DNA of 31,531 bases from a bacterium (lineage in GTDB: Bacteria; Cyanobacteriota; Sericytochromatia; S15B-MN24; VGJW01), in assembly GCA_021790035.1 (NCBI GenBank), contig JAJYIO010000001.1, positions 1-31,531 on the forward strand. Direction: 5' to 3'. A program made the translations under genes and the position numbers. The notes under the pieces are model-generated. The model saw only the letters and a program-made list of their open reading frames with translations, was not told the DNA's origin and searched no databases. Shown here piece after piece: positions 15,823 through 23,738 of the stretch. Positions within the stretch are counted from its first letter, which is position 1. Each line of letters starts with the position of its first letter.

Positions 15823-16910
15823 ATATCCTCGACTTCCTGCGCACCGCCGTCCAGAAGCGCGCCTCCGACATTCACATCAAGGTCGGCAATCCGCCGATCC
15901 TCCGGATCGACAGCCGCATCGTTCCCACCGAATACAAGCCGCTGACTCCGGCGGATACCCGCCAGGCGCTCTACTCGCTCATGAGCGCCGACCAGCGCCA
16001 GCGCTTCGAGAACGACCGCGAGATCGACATCTCCTTGACCATCGAGGGCCTGTCGCGGTTCCGCGTCAACGTCTACTTCGAGCAGGGCAACATCGGCGCG
16101 GCCATGCGCGTCATCCCCATCAAGACGCCGACGATCGACTCGATGAACCTGCCCCCCGTGATCAAGAAGCTGGCCCTCGAGCGCCAGGGTCTGGTCCTGT
16201 GCACGGGCCCCACGGGCTCGGGCAAGACCACGACCCTCACCTCGATGCTGGAGTTCGTCAACACCACCAAGGATGTTCACATCATCACGATCGAAGACCC
16301 GATCGAGTTCATCTACACCAACAAGAAGTCGATCATCACGCAGCGCGAGCTCGGCATGGACACCCTGTCCTTCCCCAACGCCATCAAGTACGCCCTGCGC
16401 CAGGATCCCGACGTCATCCTGATCGGCGAGATGCGCGACCAGGATACCATCATGGCCGCGGTCAAGGCGGCCGAGACGGGCCACCTCGTGCTGTCCACGC
16501 TGCACACGACCGATGCCGTCCAGACCATCACCCGCGTCATCAACACCTTCGCGCCCCACGAGCAGGAGGGCATCCGCCACCAGCTGGCCAACACCCTGCG
16601 CGGATCGGTCTCGCAACGCCTCATCCCGCGGGCGAGCGGCGTCGGGCGAACGGCAGCCGTCGAGGTCCTGGTCAGCACCCCCACGGTGACGGACCTCATC
16701 TTCAAGAACGAGATCGAGCAGATCTACCACGTCATCGACCAGGGGCAGATGGACGGCATGCAGACGATGAATGCCGCGCTGTTCAGCCTGTTCCAGGAGG
16801 ATCTGATCTCGCTCGACGATGCCCTCTCGTATTCCGAGAATCCGAACGAGCTGCAGCGGATGATGCGAGGAGCCTTCCACGGCTCGGGATCGACCTTCCA
16901 GCACACGTAG
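15819..16910 (+). CDS. pilT: type IV pilus retraction ATPase PilT
   Basis: 363 residues, close to the usual PilT length. PilT hexamers at the inner membrane power pilus retraction and twitching. The N-terminal PAS-like domain has KRASDIHIKVGNPPILRID. Walker A is GPTGSGKT (130-137), the Asp box VHIITIEDPIEFI (153-165), Walker B PDVILIGEMRD (197-207), and the His box HLVLSTLHT (222-230), followed by RHQLANTLRGSVSQRLIP. The C-terminal retraction motif AIRNLIRE of classical PilT is replaced by TVTDLIFKNEIEQI, so function as a retraction motor should be treated as probable. No four-cysteine motif is present, which argues against PilB. It is coupled to the preceding unknown gene and stands upstream of Flp pilin genes. 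Confidence 0.93.
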   Translation: MNILDFLRTAVQKRASDIHIKVGNPPILRIDSRIVPTEYKPLTPADTRQALYSLMSADQRQRFENDREIDISLTIEGLSRFRVNVYFEQGNIGAAMRVIPIKTPTIDSMNLPPVIKKLALERQGLVLCTGPTGSGKTTTLTSMLEFVNTTKDVHIITIEDPIEFIYTNKKSIITQRELGMDTLSFPNAIKYALRQDPDVILIGEMRDQDTIMAAVKAAETGHLVLSTLHTTDAVQTITRVINTFAPHEQEGIRHQLANTLRGSVSQRLIPRASGVGRTAAVEVLVSTPTVTDLIFKNEIEQIYHVIDQGQMDGMQTMNAALFSLFQEDLISLDDALSYSENPNELQRMMRGAFHGSGSTFQHT

Positions 16911-17046
16911 CCGCCTCTCGAACCTGGGCCCGGCAGCCTCGAGGAATGGTCGCAGCCAGCTCGAAGCCCGGGCGACGGGGAAGAAGGCAGGGCCTGCCAG
17001 AAAGACCCTCGGGGCCTGGCCGGGGCTAGGCGCCGGGCGATCGGGG

Positions 17047-17052
17047 TATACA
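17047..17052 (+). promoter_or_regulatory. weak candidate -10 element for the 17059 lipoprotein
   Basis: TATACA lies 6 bases before the ATG at 17059. It misses the final T of the TAnnnT pattern but keeps TATA and the spacing. No Shine-Dalgarno is seen. Confidence 0.25.
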
Positions 17053-17058
17053 GCGAAC

Positions 17059-17673
17059 ATGAGAAGGGCGATCGCCACGGCGGTCGCAGTCTGCGCCATG
17101 GCGGGCTGCGGCTGGTACACCAACTTTCCCGCCAACATCCAGATCAAGGGGGTCAGCCCGTCGACCGTGACCGTCGACTACACGACGACCACCTCGAGCG
17201 GCACCAGCACGACCACCACCAACTACACCCAGCCGACCTTGACCCTCGAAGGCGCGCCCGGCAGTGTCGGCGCCACGTACACCGACCTCACGATCACCTA
17301 CCACTCGGCCGCGACGGCCTCGGTGTCGGGACTGGGGCCGCTCCTGAGCGGCATCACCCCCAATCCCGTCTACTCGGGACAGACCATCCGCGTCGACTCC
17401 TCGGCCCTGCGATCGAACTACGCGCAGGGCACCCAGGATATGGTCGGCCTGGCTCCCGGCGCAAACACCTCGCAACAGCAGCCCCTCATCATCGGGATCG
17501 CCTCAGCGTCCGTCCCGGTGATCAGTGCGGACGTGATCAAGTACGGCAATCCCGCCAGCAACAACGCGTCGCAGATCGTCGCGGACGTCACGCTGGACGG
17601 GATGGACGACGCGCATTTCCAGACCCACCTGGACGTCCAGATCCCGATCTCCTTCGTCAGCGACACCCTGTAG
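17059..17673 (+). CDS. predicted lipoprotein, Thr/Ser-rich, upstream of a Flp pilin
   Basis: 204 residues. The leader MRRAIATAVAVCAMAGC has lipobox MAGC (Cys17). The mature part begins GWYTNFPANIQIKGVSPSTV and contains a low-complexity Thr/Ser run (YTTTTSSGTSTTTTNYT, about 41-57) that looks like a linker. Beta-type segments follow (LTLEGAPGSVGATYTDLTI; SGITPNPVYSGQTIRVDSS) and the end is QIPISFVSDTL. No family is recognised. Only 8 bases separate its stop from the GTG of the pilin-like gene at 17682, so the two are probably cotranscribed and this could be a pilus-associated lipoprotein; that is inference from position. Confidence 0.7.
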   Translation: MRRAIATAVAVCAMAGCGWYTNFPANIQIKGVSPSTVTVDYTTTTSSGTSTTTTNYTQPTLTLEGAPGSVGATYTDLTITYHSAATASVSGLGPLLSGITPNPVYSGQTIRVDSSALRSNYAQGTQDMVGLAPGANTSQQQPLIIGIASASVPVISADVIKYGNPASNNASQIVADVTLDGMDDAHFQTHLDVQIPISFVSDTL

Positions 17674-17681
17674 GCTCGCTC

Positions 17682-17879
17682 GTGCCCGCTGTCTGCCGCG
17701 TCCCGCTCCGCGCCCGGATCCGAGCCATCCTCGGCGGGGAGGACGGCCAGGCCATGGTCGAGTACGGGGCCATGGCCGCCGGCCTCCTGATCGGCATGGC
17801 GGTCGCCATCAAGGGGATGCAGATGGCGCTCTCGCGTTCGCTAGAGCAGCAGTACCAGGCCCTGTCCAGCGCTCCTTGA
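17682..17879 (+). CDS. Flp-type prepilin, divergent copy
   Basis: 65 residues from GTG 17682. The prepilin site is EDGQAMVEYG: cleavage after Gly leaves Gln at +1 and Glu-Tyr at +5/+6, the Flp signature. The hydrophobic helix continues as AMAAGLLIGMAVAIKGMQM. The leader (about 21 residues) is longer and more basic than those of the two later pilins, and the C-terminus (SRSLEQQYQALSSAP) differs from theirs. The helix also lacks their VGQ segment, so it could be a minor or tip pilin. No clear Shine-Dalgarno; translation may depend on the lipoprotein 8 bases upstream. proS converges on it from the other side. Confidence 0.75.
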   Translation: MPAVCRVPLRARIRAILGGEDGQAMVEYGAMAAGLLIGMAVAIKGMQMALSRSLEQQYQALSSAP

Positions 17880-17922
17880 GGGTGCGCGGGGGTTCGCGCA
17901 GGCCGGGCGCTTCAGGCTCCCG

Positions 17923-19479
17923 TCAGTACGCCTTGGCGAAGATCGCCCAGCGATCCGTATCCTTTCCCGTGAACAGGCACTTGCCGGGGCGGCGCTCGAA
18001 GTCCAGCGGCACGCAGCGAACCGTGACCTTGAGCTTGGCCAGCTCGGCCTCGACGGCCGGATCGTCGACGAAGGGACTGATGGCGAATCCCCCGTGGACT
18101 TCGGGCCTGGCCGCGTTGGCGGGGGTGAAGTAGGCCTCGAACTCGGCGCGGTCCGTGATCGTGCGCGTGTTCTCGTCCCGGAAGGCTCGCGCCCGCTCGA
18201 GGAGCGTGGCCTGGATGTCGTCGAGGATGTCGGTGACCGTGGCGACGAACTCGGCCCGCCCGATCGACTGGCGATCCTTGGGAGAGCGGTCGCGGCGCCC
18301 CATGAACACGCCTCCGGCGGCCACGTCCCGGGGACCGATCTCGAGCCGGATCGGAACTCCCCGCTTGATCTGCGCCCAGGTCTTCTCGCCGCCGCGCATG
18401 TCGCGATCGTCGATCTCGACCTCCACTCGGCCCTCGCCATAGGCCTTGTCGCCGAGCTCCTTGGCCAGGGTGCGGCAATACTCGAGAACCGCTTGCCGCT
18501 CCTCGTCGTTGCGATAGATCGGCAGGATGACCACGTGGCGCGGGGCGATCCGGGGCGGAAGGACCAGGCCGTCGTCATCGCTGTGGGTCATGATGAGGGC
18601 GCCGATGAGCCGCGTGGAGACGCCCCAGGACGTGGTCCAGGCCAGGTCCTCGACTCCCTCGCGGTTGAGGAACGTGATGTTCGACGCGCGAGCAAAGTTC
18701 TGGCCCAGGAAGTGCGACGTTCCAGCCTGCAGCGCCTTGCGATCCTGCATCATGGCCTCGATCGAGTAGGTGTCGACGGCGCCGGGGAACCGCTCCCAGG
18801 AACACTTCTCGCCCTTGTAGACCGGCATGGCCATGTGCTGCTCGGCGAAACGCTCGTAGATGTCGAGCATCCGCATGGTCTCCTCGCGGGCCTCCTCGGA
18901 GGTCGCGTGGGCCGTATGGCCTTCCTGCCACAGGAACTCGGCGGTGCGCAGGAACAGTCGGGTCCGCATCTCCCAGCGCACCACGTTGGCCCACTGGTTG
19001 ATCAGGATCGGCAGGTCGCGGTAGCTCTGGGTCCACTTGGCGAACATCGCCCCGATGATCGTCTCGCTCGTCGGACGCACGATGAGCGGCTCCTCGAGCT
19101 CTCCCTTGGGCTCGAGCCCGCCTCCGGGCTTGGCCTCGAGCCGGTGATGCGTGACGACCGCGCACTCCTTGGCAAAACCCTCGACGTGCTCGGCTTCCTT
19201 CTCGAAGAACGACAGCGGGATGAACAGGGGAAAGTATGCGTTGACGTGCCCGGTTTCCTTGAACATCCGGTCGAGCGTGCGCTGGATGTTCTCCCACAGC
19301 GCGTACCCCCAAGGCTTGATGACCATGCACCCTCGCACGGGGGCGTTCTCGGCGAGATCGGCCGCCTTGATCACCTGCTGGTACCACTCGGGGTAATCGT
19401 CCTGCCGGGTGGGAGAGATCGCGTTCTGGGTCTTGCCAGACCGCTCGGTCCTGTCCATCTTCGTCTGCTCGGTGGCCAT
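17923..19479 (-). CDS. proS: prolyl-tRNA synthetase, archaeal/eukaryotic-type
   Basis: 518 residues. Class II synthetase charging tRNA-Pro. It belongs to the archaeal/eukaryotic-like group (ProS type 3): there is no YbaK-like editing insert between motifs 2 and 3, and the protein has the extra C-terminal domain ending in WAIFAKAY. Class II landmarks are the PTSET segment (136-140), motif 2 WEMRTRLFLRTAEFLWQEG (169-187) followed by HTAH, and LGQNFARASNITFLNREG with WTTSWGVSTRLIGALIM as the motif 3 region. The start ATG 19479 has GGGAGAGG just upstream; an in-frame ATG at 19530 gives a Gly/Arg-rich tail and is rejected. It lies opposite to and between the Flp pilin genes and splits that cluster. 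Confidence 0.95.
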   Translation of the reverse strand: MATEQTKMDRTERSGKTQNAISPTRQDDYPEWYQQVIKAADLAENAPVRGCMVIKPWGYALWENIQRTLDRMFKETGHVNAYFPLFIPLSFFEKEAEHVEGFAKECAVVTHHRLEAKPGGGLEPKGELEEPLIVRPTSETIIGAMFAKWTQSYRDLPILINQWANVVRWEMRTRLFLRTAEFLWQEGHTAHATSEEAREETMRMLDIYERFAEQHMAMPVYKGEKCSWERFPGAVDTYSIEAMMQDRKALQAGTSHFLGQNFARASNITFLNREGVEDLAWTTSWGVSTRLIGALIMTHSDDDGLVLPPRIAPRHVVILPIYRNDEERQAVLEYCRTLAKELGDKAYGEGRVEVEIDDRDMRGGEKTWAQIKRGVPIRLEIGPRDVAAGGVFMGRRDRSPKDRQSIGRAEFVATVTDILDDIQATLLERARAFRDENTRTITDRAEFEAYFTPANAARPEVHGGFAISPFVDDPAVEAELAKLKVTVRCVPLDFERRPGKCLFTGKDTDRWAIFAKAY

Positions 19480-19771
19480 ATCCTCTCCCTGTCGACGGCC
19501 AGATCCCCGGGCGCGGCCTGGCCGACTCACCCGCGTACCATCCGGGCCAGCGTATCATGGCGAGACGACCCCGGGTGGCCCGGTGGCGTTTTTGCCTCCG
19601 CTCCCGGCGAGCGAGCGGCTCGCCCTCTCCTCGAATCCTTGCCGACGAACCCGATCATTTAGATCAACCTTAACCCCCACTTACAGAGTGGTTTACCGAC
19701 TGGCCGGTCGGTTCTCCGACAAGAGCCTCATGCGATCGGCGGTTCACTTCGGCAAGAAGAGGAGCAGTGAG

Positions 19772-19948
19772 ATGAAGAGCCTCGTGTCTTTGATTCGGGA
19801 TGAGGACGGCCAGAGCATGGTCGAGTACGGCATCATCGTCGCGGTGATCGCGGCGGTTTGCATCACCGCATTCACGAAGGTCGGTCAGGCCGTCAACAAG
19901 GATGTCGGCACTCTCGCCAACAACATGACCAACCTCGGCGGCAACTGA
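19772..19948 (+). CDS. flp: Flp-type prepilin
   Basis: 58 residues. The leader MKSLVSLIRDEDG is followed by the Flp site QSMVEYG (Glu-Tyr at +5/+6 after cleavage behind Gly) and a 25-residue hydrophobic helix (IIVAVIAAVCITAFTKVGQ). The tail is short and polar (ANNMTNLGGN). GAGGAG lies about 9 bases before the ATG. The 292-bp upstream gap to proS is comparatively AT-rich near 19658-19690 and may hold the promoter, but I could not fix -35/-10 boxes. The pilin at 20251 is a near relative, with a block of about 40 identical bases around the cleavage site. The product should be a major subunit of a Tad/Flp adhesion pilus after processing by the peptidase at 20530. Confidence 0.9.
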   Translation: MKSLVSLIRDEDGQSMVEYGIIVAVIAAVCITAFTKVGQAVNKDVGTLANNMTNLGGN

Positions 19949-20056
19949 TCCTTTTCAGTTTTACCGGGCGTACCCGACCAGGCCTGGCAGGATCCTGACC
20001 GAGCCTGGCGGCATCGGCGGTCCTTGCGACCCGGTGTGGACGTCTCTCGCGATTCG

Positions 20057-20081
20057 AGCCGGCTCCTTTCGGGGGCCGGCT
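20057..20081 (+). terminator. strong hairpin between two pilin genes
   Basis: AGCCGGCTCC and GGGGCCGGCT pair over ten positions (one T-G wobble) around the loop TTTCG. No U-run follows, so it is either an inefficient terminator or an mRNA-stabilising stem at the 3' end of the upstream pilin transcript. The 302-bp gap 19949-20250 holds this hairpin and the inverted repeat at 20155-20177; no gene is seen in it. Confidence 0.45.
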
Positions 20082-20154
20082 TGGCGCATGGCCCGGCGAG
20101 GAGGCGATGCTCGGCCTTCGATTCCCGCCGCACGCCCTTCAACCTCCATAATCG

Positions 20155-20177
20155 CCGATTAAACTCCACCTAATCGG
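20155..20177 (+). promoter_or_regulatory. perfect 7-bp inverted repeat upstream of the third pilin
   Basis: CCGATTA and TAATCGG are exact inverted copies separated by nine bases (AACTCCACC), in an AT-richer patch 74 bases before the ATG at 20251. Size and placement fit an operator for a dimeric regulator or part of a promoter; no match to a named operator is claimed. Confidence 0.35.
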
Positions 20178-20250
20178 AATGACGGCAAGCCCGGATGCTG
20201 GCACCCGGATAACGGACGGGACGGTTCTCGGCGACGGAGGTGCCTAGCTC

Positions 20251-20421
20251 ATGATCAACCTGCGCGTCCTTCACGCAGACGAGGACGGCCAGAGCATGGT
20301 CGAGTACGGCATCATCGTCGCCGTCATCGCCGCCCTCTGTATCGGCGCGTTCACCAAGGTCGGGCAGAACATCAACGCAGCCCTCCAGACCCTCCTGCAC
20401 AACATGGTCCAGGGACCCTGA
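20251..20421 (+). CDS. flp: Flp-type prepilin, second close copy
   Basis: 56 residues. MINLRVLHADEDG is the leader, followed by QSMVEYGIIVAVIAALCIG and AFTKVGQNINAALQTLL, ending NMVQGP. The cleavage-site and helix parts are almost the same as in the 19772 pilin, so the two arose by duplication; tails differ. GGAGG stands 10 bases before the ATG. It is followed after 108 bases by the prepilin peptidase and the TadE/TadG genes, and is probably the promoter-proximal pilin of that cluster. Confidence 0.9.
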   Translation: MINLRVLHADEDGQSMVEYGIIVAVIAALCIGAFTKVGQNINAALQTLLHNMVQGP

Positions 20422-20529
20422 CGGGCAATTCGCCTCCTCGGCCCGGGGCGGCGCCAGCAAGGCAGGACGGAACCAAGCGGTGCTCCGGTGCAGGTTCCGG
20501 GTAGATAGAGGGCGGAAAGGGCATCTAGC

Positions 20530-21093
20530 GTGGTCGCCGAACCCTGGAGATGGGGCATCGTACCCGTCGTGCTCGTGGCGGTCTATACGGACTGGCGCTG
20601 GCACAAGATCTACAACTGGTTGACGTTCCCGGCTCTTGCACTCGGGTTTCTGGCTTCGATGGGAGCCGGGGCATTTCGAGATGGGGCCGGCGGCGCGCTG
20701 TCGGGCGGTCTCGAGGCGCTGGCCGGGTTCGGGCTCACGGCGATCGTCTTCCTGGCACTGGTTCTCCTGGGCGGAATGAAGGCTGGCGACCTCAAGCTCA
20801 TGGCGGCTGTCGGCGCCTGGCTCGGGTGGCCGCTGGCGGTTTCCGGGCTCCTGTACGTTGCGCTGGCGGGAGGGGTTTTCAGCCTGGCCTGGGCCGCGGC
20901 CCACGGGGCGCTGGGCCGCCTGTTCCGACAGATCCGCGTCTACTTCATGGCGCTCCAGGGCGGGATCAACCCGGCTCCGCTGGTCCAGGAATCCGTGGCG
21001 CCGCTCTTTCCCTACGGGGTCTCGATCGCCGTGGGCACGCTGGCGACCATGCTCGGACCTCCCCTCATCAACCTTCCGGGTTGGCGGCCCTAG
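20530..21093 (+). CDS. tadV: prepilin peptidase, TadV/CpaA-type (A24 family)
   Basis: 187 residues, the short form without the methylase domain, as in Tad systems. It is an inner-membrane aspartyl protease that removes prepilin leaders. About five hydrophobic helices are seen. The two catalytic aspartates are D21 (VYTDWRWHKIYNW) and D87 in GGMKAGDLKLMAAVGAWLG; the first Gly of the usual GxGD is Lys here. GTG 20530 is preceded by GGAAAGGG at about 10 bases. Two bases separate its stop from the TadE start, so it is cotranscribed with tadE-tadG. Substrates are likely the three Flp pilins and possibly the TadE/TadG pseudopilins here. Confidence 0.88.
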   Translation: MVAEPWRWGIVPVVLVAVYTDWRWHKIYNWLTFPALALGFLASMGAGAFRDGAGGALSGGLEALAGFGLTAIVFLALVLLGGMKAGDLKLMAAVGAWLGWPLAVSGLLYVALAGGVFSLAWAAAHGALGRLFRQIRVYFMALQGGINPAPLVQESVAPLFPYGVSIAVGTLATMLGPPLINLPGWRP

Positions 21094-21095
21094 CG

Positions 21096-22118
21096 ATGCG
21101 ATCCGCCAGGCCTCCGGCCGGCAGGCCGCCTCACGACGTCCTGCGGCCCCCATCCCCTGTCCGCTGGCCCGGACGGGCCTTCGCACCGCCGAGCTCCGGG
21201 CTCCAGCAGGGCCAGGCCATGGTCGAGTTTGCCGTCGTGCTGCCCCTCTTGCTGGTGCTGTCCTTCGGCACGATCGAGATCGGCCTCTACCTCCAGCGCC
21301 GGATCATCCTCGAGGGTGCCGCGTTCGTCTCGGCTCGAGCCGCGGCGGTCCAGGGCTCACAGGCCGCGAGCACGGCCCGGCAGGTCGCCGAGACCTATGC
21401 CCAGGACTCGCATGCGGCCTGGATCCAGCAGGCGGCCGAGACGGCCCGGGTCGATACCGACTCTGACCAGCTGATGGATGTCCGCCTCACGAGGAACGGC
21501 GATGCATGGACCGGCTTGCTGACGGGCTCGATCGCGATGCAGGGGGGATCGCTTGCCCCCATCGGCCAGTGGACTGCCGAGGCCCCGATCAACCAGGAAT
21601 TCGTGCCGGGTGGCAGCGCGGGCCATAGCGCCGCGCACCTGCCCACCGACGAGATCATCGACTACCCGATCGAAGCCCCCTGGCAGAGCTGGTTCCCCGG
21701 CCTCGGCTCGCAGCTCTCGAACATCGGCTCTCTCGTTCCCAACCTCGGGCCCGGCCTCCCCAGCCTGGGTGGCACCGACGTCCTGCTCGCGGCAGATCCG
21801 GCCGTGCAGGCCGTCTCCTCGAATCCGTACGACCGTCACATGGCGGGCGGCGGCTCGAGCCAGAGCAAGGTCTACGTCAGTCCGCAGTACGAGGACAGCT
21901 CCAGCACCAATGCCGCGATGCTCTGCACGGGGTTTGCCGCGCTTGACGCCGTCGTCCTCGCGTTGCCCGCCGCCCAGGCGGCGCCGGGGCCCGCGGGACA
22001 AGCCGTCCAGACCGTCGCCTCGATCTTTGCGCGGATCGACTCCGCCATCCCGGGCGGATTCGACGGTGCCGCCACCAAGGTCAAATCGGCCGAGAACATC
22101 CTGTTCGGCCCCAAATGA
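21096..22118 (+). CDS. tadE: TadE-like pilus assembly pseudopilin
   Basis: 340 residues from ATG 21096. The TadE signature is QQGQAMVEFAVVLPLLLVLSF (about residues 42-62), a Gly-then-Glu(+5) class III type signal with one transmembrane helix, continuing as EIGLYLQRRIILEGAAFVSARAA. The N-terminal cytoplasmic tail of about 40 residues is Pro/Arg-rich. The periplasmic part is longer than in classic TadE (about 150-200 residues) and contains Pro/Gly/Ser-rich stretches (LGSQLSNIGSLVPNLG). It follows the peptidase by two bases and overlaps the next gene by ATGA. Confidence 0.82.
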   Translation: MRSARPPAGRPPHDVLRPPSPVRWPGRAFAPPSSGLQQGQAMVEFAVVLPLLLVLSFGTIEIGLYLQRRIILEGAAFVSARAAAVQGSQAASTARQVAETYAQDSHAAWIQQAAETARVDTDSDQLMDVRLTRNGDAWTGLLTGSIAMQGGSLAPIGQWTAEAPINQEFVPGGSAGHSAAHLPTDEIIDYPIEAPWQSWFPGLGSQLSNIGSLVPNLGPGLPSLGGTDVLLAADPAVQAVSSNPYDRHMAGGGSSQSKVYVSPQYEDSSSTNAAMLCTGFAALDAVVLALPAAQAAPGPAGQAVQTVASIFARIDSAIPGGFDGAATKVKSAENILFGPK

Positions 22119-23092
22119 GGACGCACGCAGGTCTGGTCTCGGGGCCACCGGCGGCGAGCCGTCGGGTCCCACCGAGCGTCCGTGCGATCGCTCGAATCCC
22201 GTTTGTCCCTGCTCGTCACGGCCTCGGCGCGGCGCGCCGGCAACGCGGCCAGGCGCTGATCTACATGGCGATCGTGCTGGCAGTCCTCGTGGGCATCCTC
22301 TATTCGACCTATGACATGGCGCGCCTGACCGCCGCCAAGATCCAGTCCCAGGACGCGGCCGACGCAGCGGCCCTGGCGGCCGTTTCCGTCAAGGTCAGTA
22401 TCCACAACACCCGCACCCTGGCCTATGCCGCGATGACCGCCGAGGCCACGCTGGCTCGGTTGCGGATCGCCAAGGCCGTGGCCATCCTGGCCAGCTACCC
22501 GGCCGGGCCGGGGGCCGCTGCCGCCGAGGTCCAGGTCACCTCGTACATCAAGAAGGCCGACGGCCACCTCAAGAAGCTCAAGGAACTCCGCGACACCCTC
22601 GACGCCTACAACCACTGGGTGGCTCAGGCAGCTCCGCAGATCGTCTCGGAGGCCGCGCGCATCGGCTACGCGGCCAACATCGCCGGCATGAACGACGACT
22701 CGGGTGCCGGCGCGACTGCCAACGAGACCAACATGCAGCTCATGGACGGCGACCAGAACCTGGTCGAGAACGGCGGCACGTTCAAGTCCGGCCAGTTCAT
22801 CGGCGGGATCAACTACCGCAGCGAGTCCGCCGGCAGTTCGGGGGATGCGGGCAAGACCTTCGTCTGGGTCGAACCCCGGTACATGCCGCTGGGATCGGGG
22901 CTCCTGGGCGGCCTGGGCGCGATGACGCTGCCGGCCCTGGCGGCGGCCGGTCCGGCATCCTCGAGCCAGATCGCCAAGGCCGACCCCAAGGATGGCGATA
23001 TGGCGATCGACGGCTTTGGCCTGCCGTGGTATTCCCCGCGCCTCTTCGCCATCGGGGGCCTGCACGGGTATCCCAATGCGATCCTGCACTGA
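22115..23092 (+). CDS. tadG: TadG-like pilus assembly protein
   Basis: 325 residues. The start ATG overlaps the tadE stop (ATGA). After a basic N-terminal tail the TadG/TadE-like segment reads RQRGQALIYMAIVLAVLVG and continues ILYSTYDMARLTAAKIQSQ, then DAADAAALAAVSV, the typical Tad_G opening. A helical region rich in Ala and Lys follows (KKADGHLKKLKELRDTLDAY), then Gly/Ser-rich sequence. The von Willebrand A domain found in some long TadG proteins is not evident, so this is the short form. It should be a single-span inner-membrane protein with a periplasmic domain that helps anchor or initiate the Flp pilus. The next TadE-like gene starts 17 bases before its stop. Confidence 0.78.
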   Translation: MRTHAGLVSGPPAASRRVPPSVRAIARIPFVPARHGLGAARRQRGQALIYMAIVLAVLVGILYSTYDMARLTAAKIQSQDAADAAALAAVSVKVSIHNTRTLAYAAMTAEATLARLRIAKAVAILASYPAGPGAAAAEVQVTSYIKKADGHLKKLKELRDTLDAYNHWVAQAAPQIVSEAARIGYAANIAGMNDDSGAGATANETNMQLMDGDQNLVENGGTFKSGQFIGGINYRSESAGSSGDAGKTFVWVEPRYMPLGSGLLGGLGAMTLPALAAAGPASSSQIAKADPKDGDMAIDGFGLPWYSPRLFAIGGLHGYPNAILH

Positions 23093-23738
23093 CCCCCGCT
23101 CGATTCGCGGCCAGGCCCTGGTCGAGGCCGCGATCGTGGTCCCCCTCGGCCTGCTTCTCTTGCTGGCGGTCGGGTACCTGGGCCGAGGGTTGATCGAACG
23201 CCAGCGGATGCTGATGGTGGCGCGGGTGGCAGCGCGCCAGGCGGCGATGGACGCTACCCGGGGGCCCGTCAACAAGTTCACGGGCGCCGGAGTCCTGCAG
23301 GCGGCCACCCTCGCATCCGCCTATGATCCAGCGGCCAAGGCAGCCGCTGGCTCGCAAGTTCAAGTGCAGGTCAGCGCGCCCGGCTGGGGCTGGGTGACGC
23401 GTGTGCCCACCCAGCAGCTCCATCCCCTTCCGCTAGGTCCCTACGCCATGGCCTTCACCGCCAGGTCCTCCCGGCTGGTCGACGGTCGTACCGCGCAGTT
23501 TTCGCTTGGCTTCGTGCTCTATGGCGCCAAGGTCAGCGAGAAGTTGAGCCTCCTCGAGACCACACGCAAGAACCTCGAATCGGCATCCCGGACCTATGGT
23601 GCGCCGCCCTCGGTGCTCGGAGCCCCGCTGACGGTCTCGGGCAGCGCCTTCATGCCCGGCGAGGCCCCCGCGCACCTGCCGGGCGTGGGCATCCTGGAGA
23701 CCAACTCGTGGATCTACGACATCGTGAGTGGCAAGTGA
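23076..23738 (+). CDS. second TadE-like pseudopilin
   Basis: 220 residues from ATG 23076, which overlaps tadG by 17 bases; this gives a short leader MRSCTDPRSIRG and then QALVEAAIVVPLGLLLLLAV. The Glu at +4/+5 and the long hydrophobic run fit the TadE pattern, and GLIERQRMLMVARVAARQAAM continues like it. The periplasmic part is mixed alpha/beta (LVDGRTAQFSLGFVLYGA; LSLLETTRKNLESASRTYG). It ends the tightly packed peptidase-tadE-tadG-tadE series; 222 bases follow before cpaB with no gene I can support. Two TadE and one TadG-like subunits could form the minor-pilin complex of the pilus. Confidence 0.75.
   Translation: MRSCTDPRSIRGQALVEAAIVVPLGLLLLLAVGYLGRGLIERQRMLMVARVAARQAAMDATRGPVNKFTGAGVLQAATLASAYDPAAKAAAGSQVQVQVSAPGWGWVTRVPTQQLHPLPLGPYAMAFTARSSRLVDGRTAQFSLGFVLYGAKVSEKLSLLETTRKNLESASRTYGAPPSVLGAPLTVSGSAFMPGEAPAHLPGVGILETNSWIYDIVSGK

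Noticed and set aside
15708..17147. Minus-strand open frame of 479 codons over pilT
   Set aside because: Asp/Arg/Val-rich antisense shadow; pilT motifs are all on the plus strand.
18094..19662. Plus-strand open frame of 522 codons over proS
   Set aside because: Shadow frame; the opposite strand carries every ProRS motif and this product is low-complexity.
20195..20220. Possible sigma54 promoter (TGGCAC...) before the third pilin
   Set aside because: The -12 element is absent: TAACG stands where TTGCA/T is needed.
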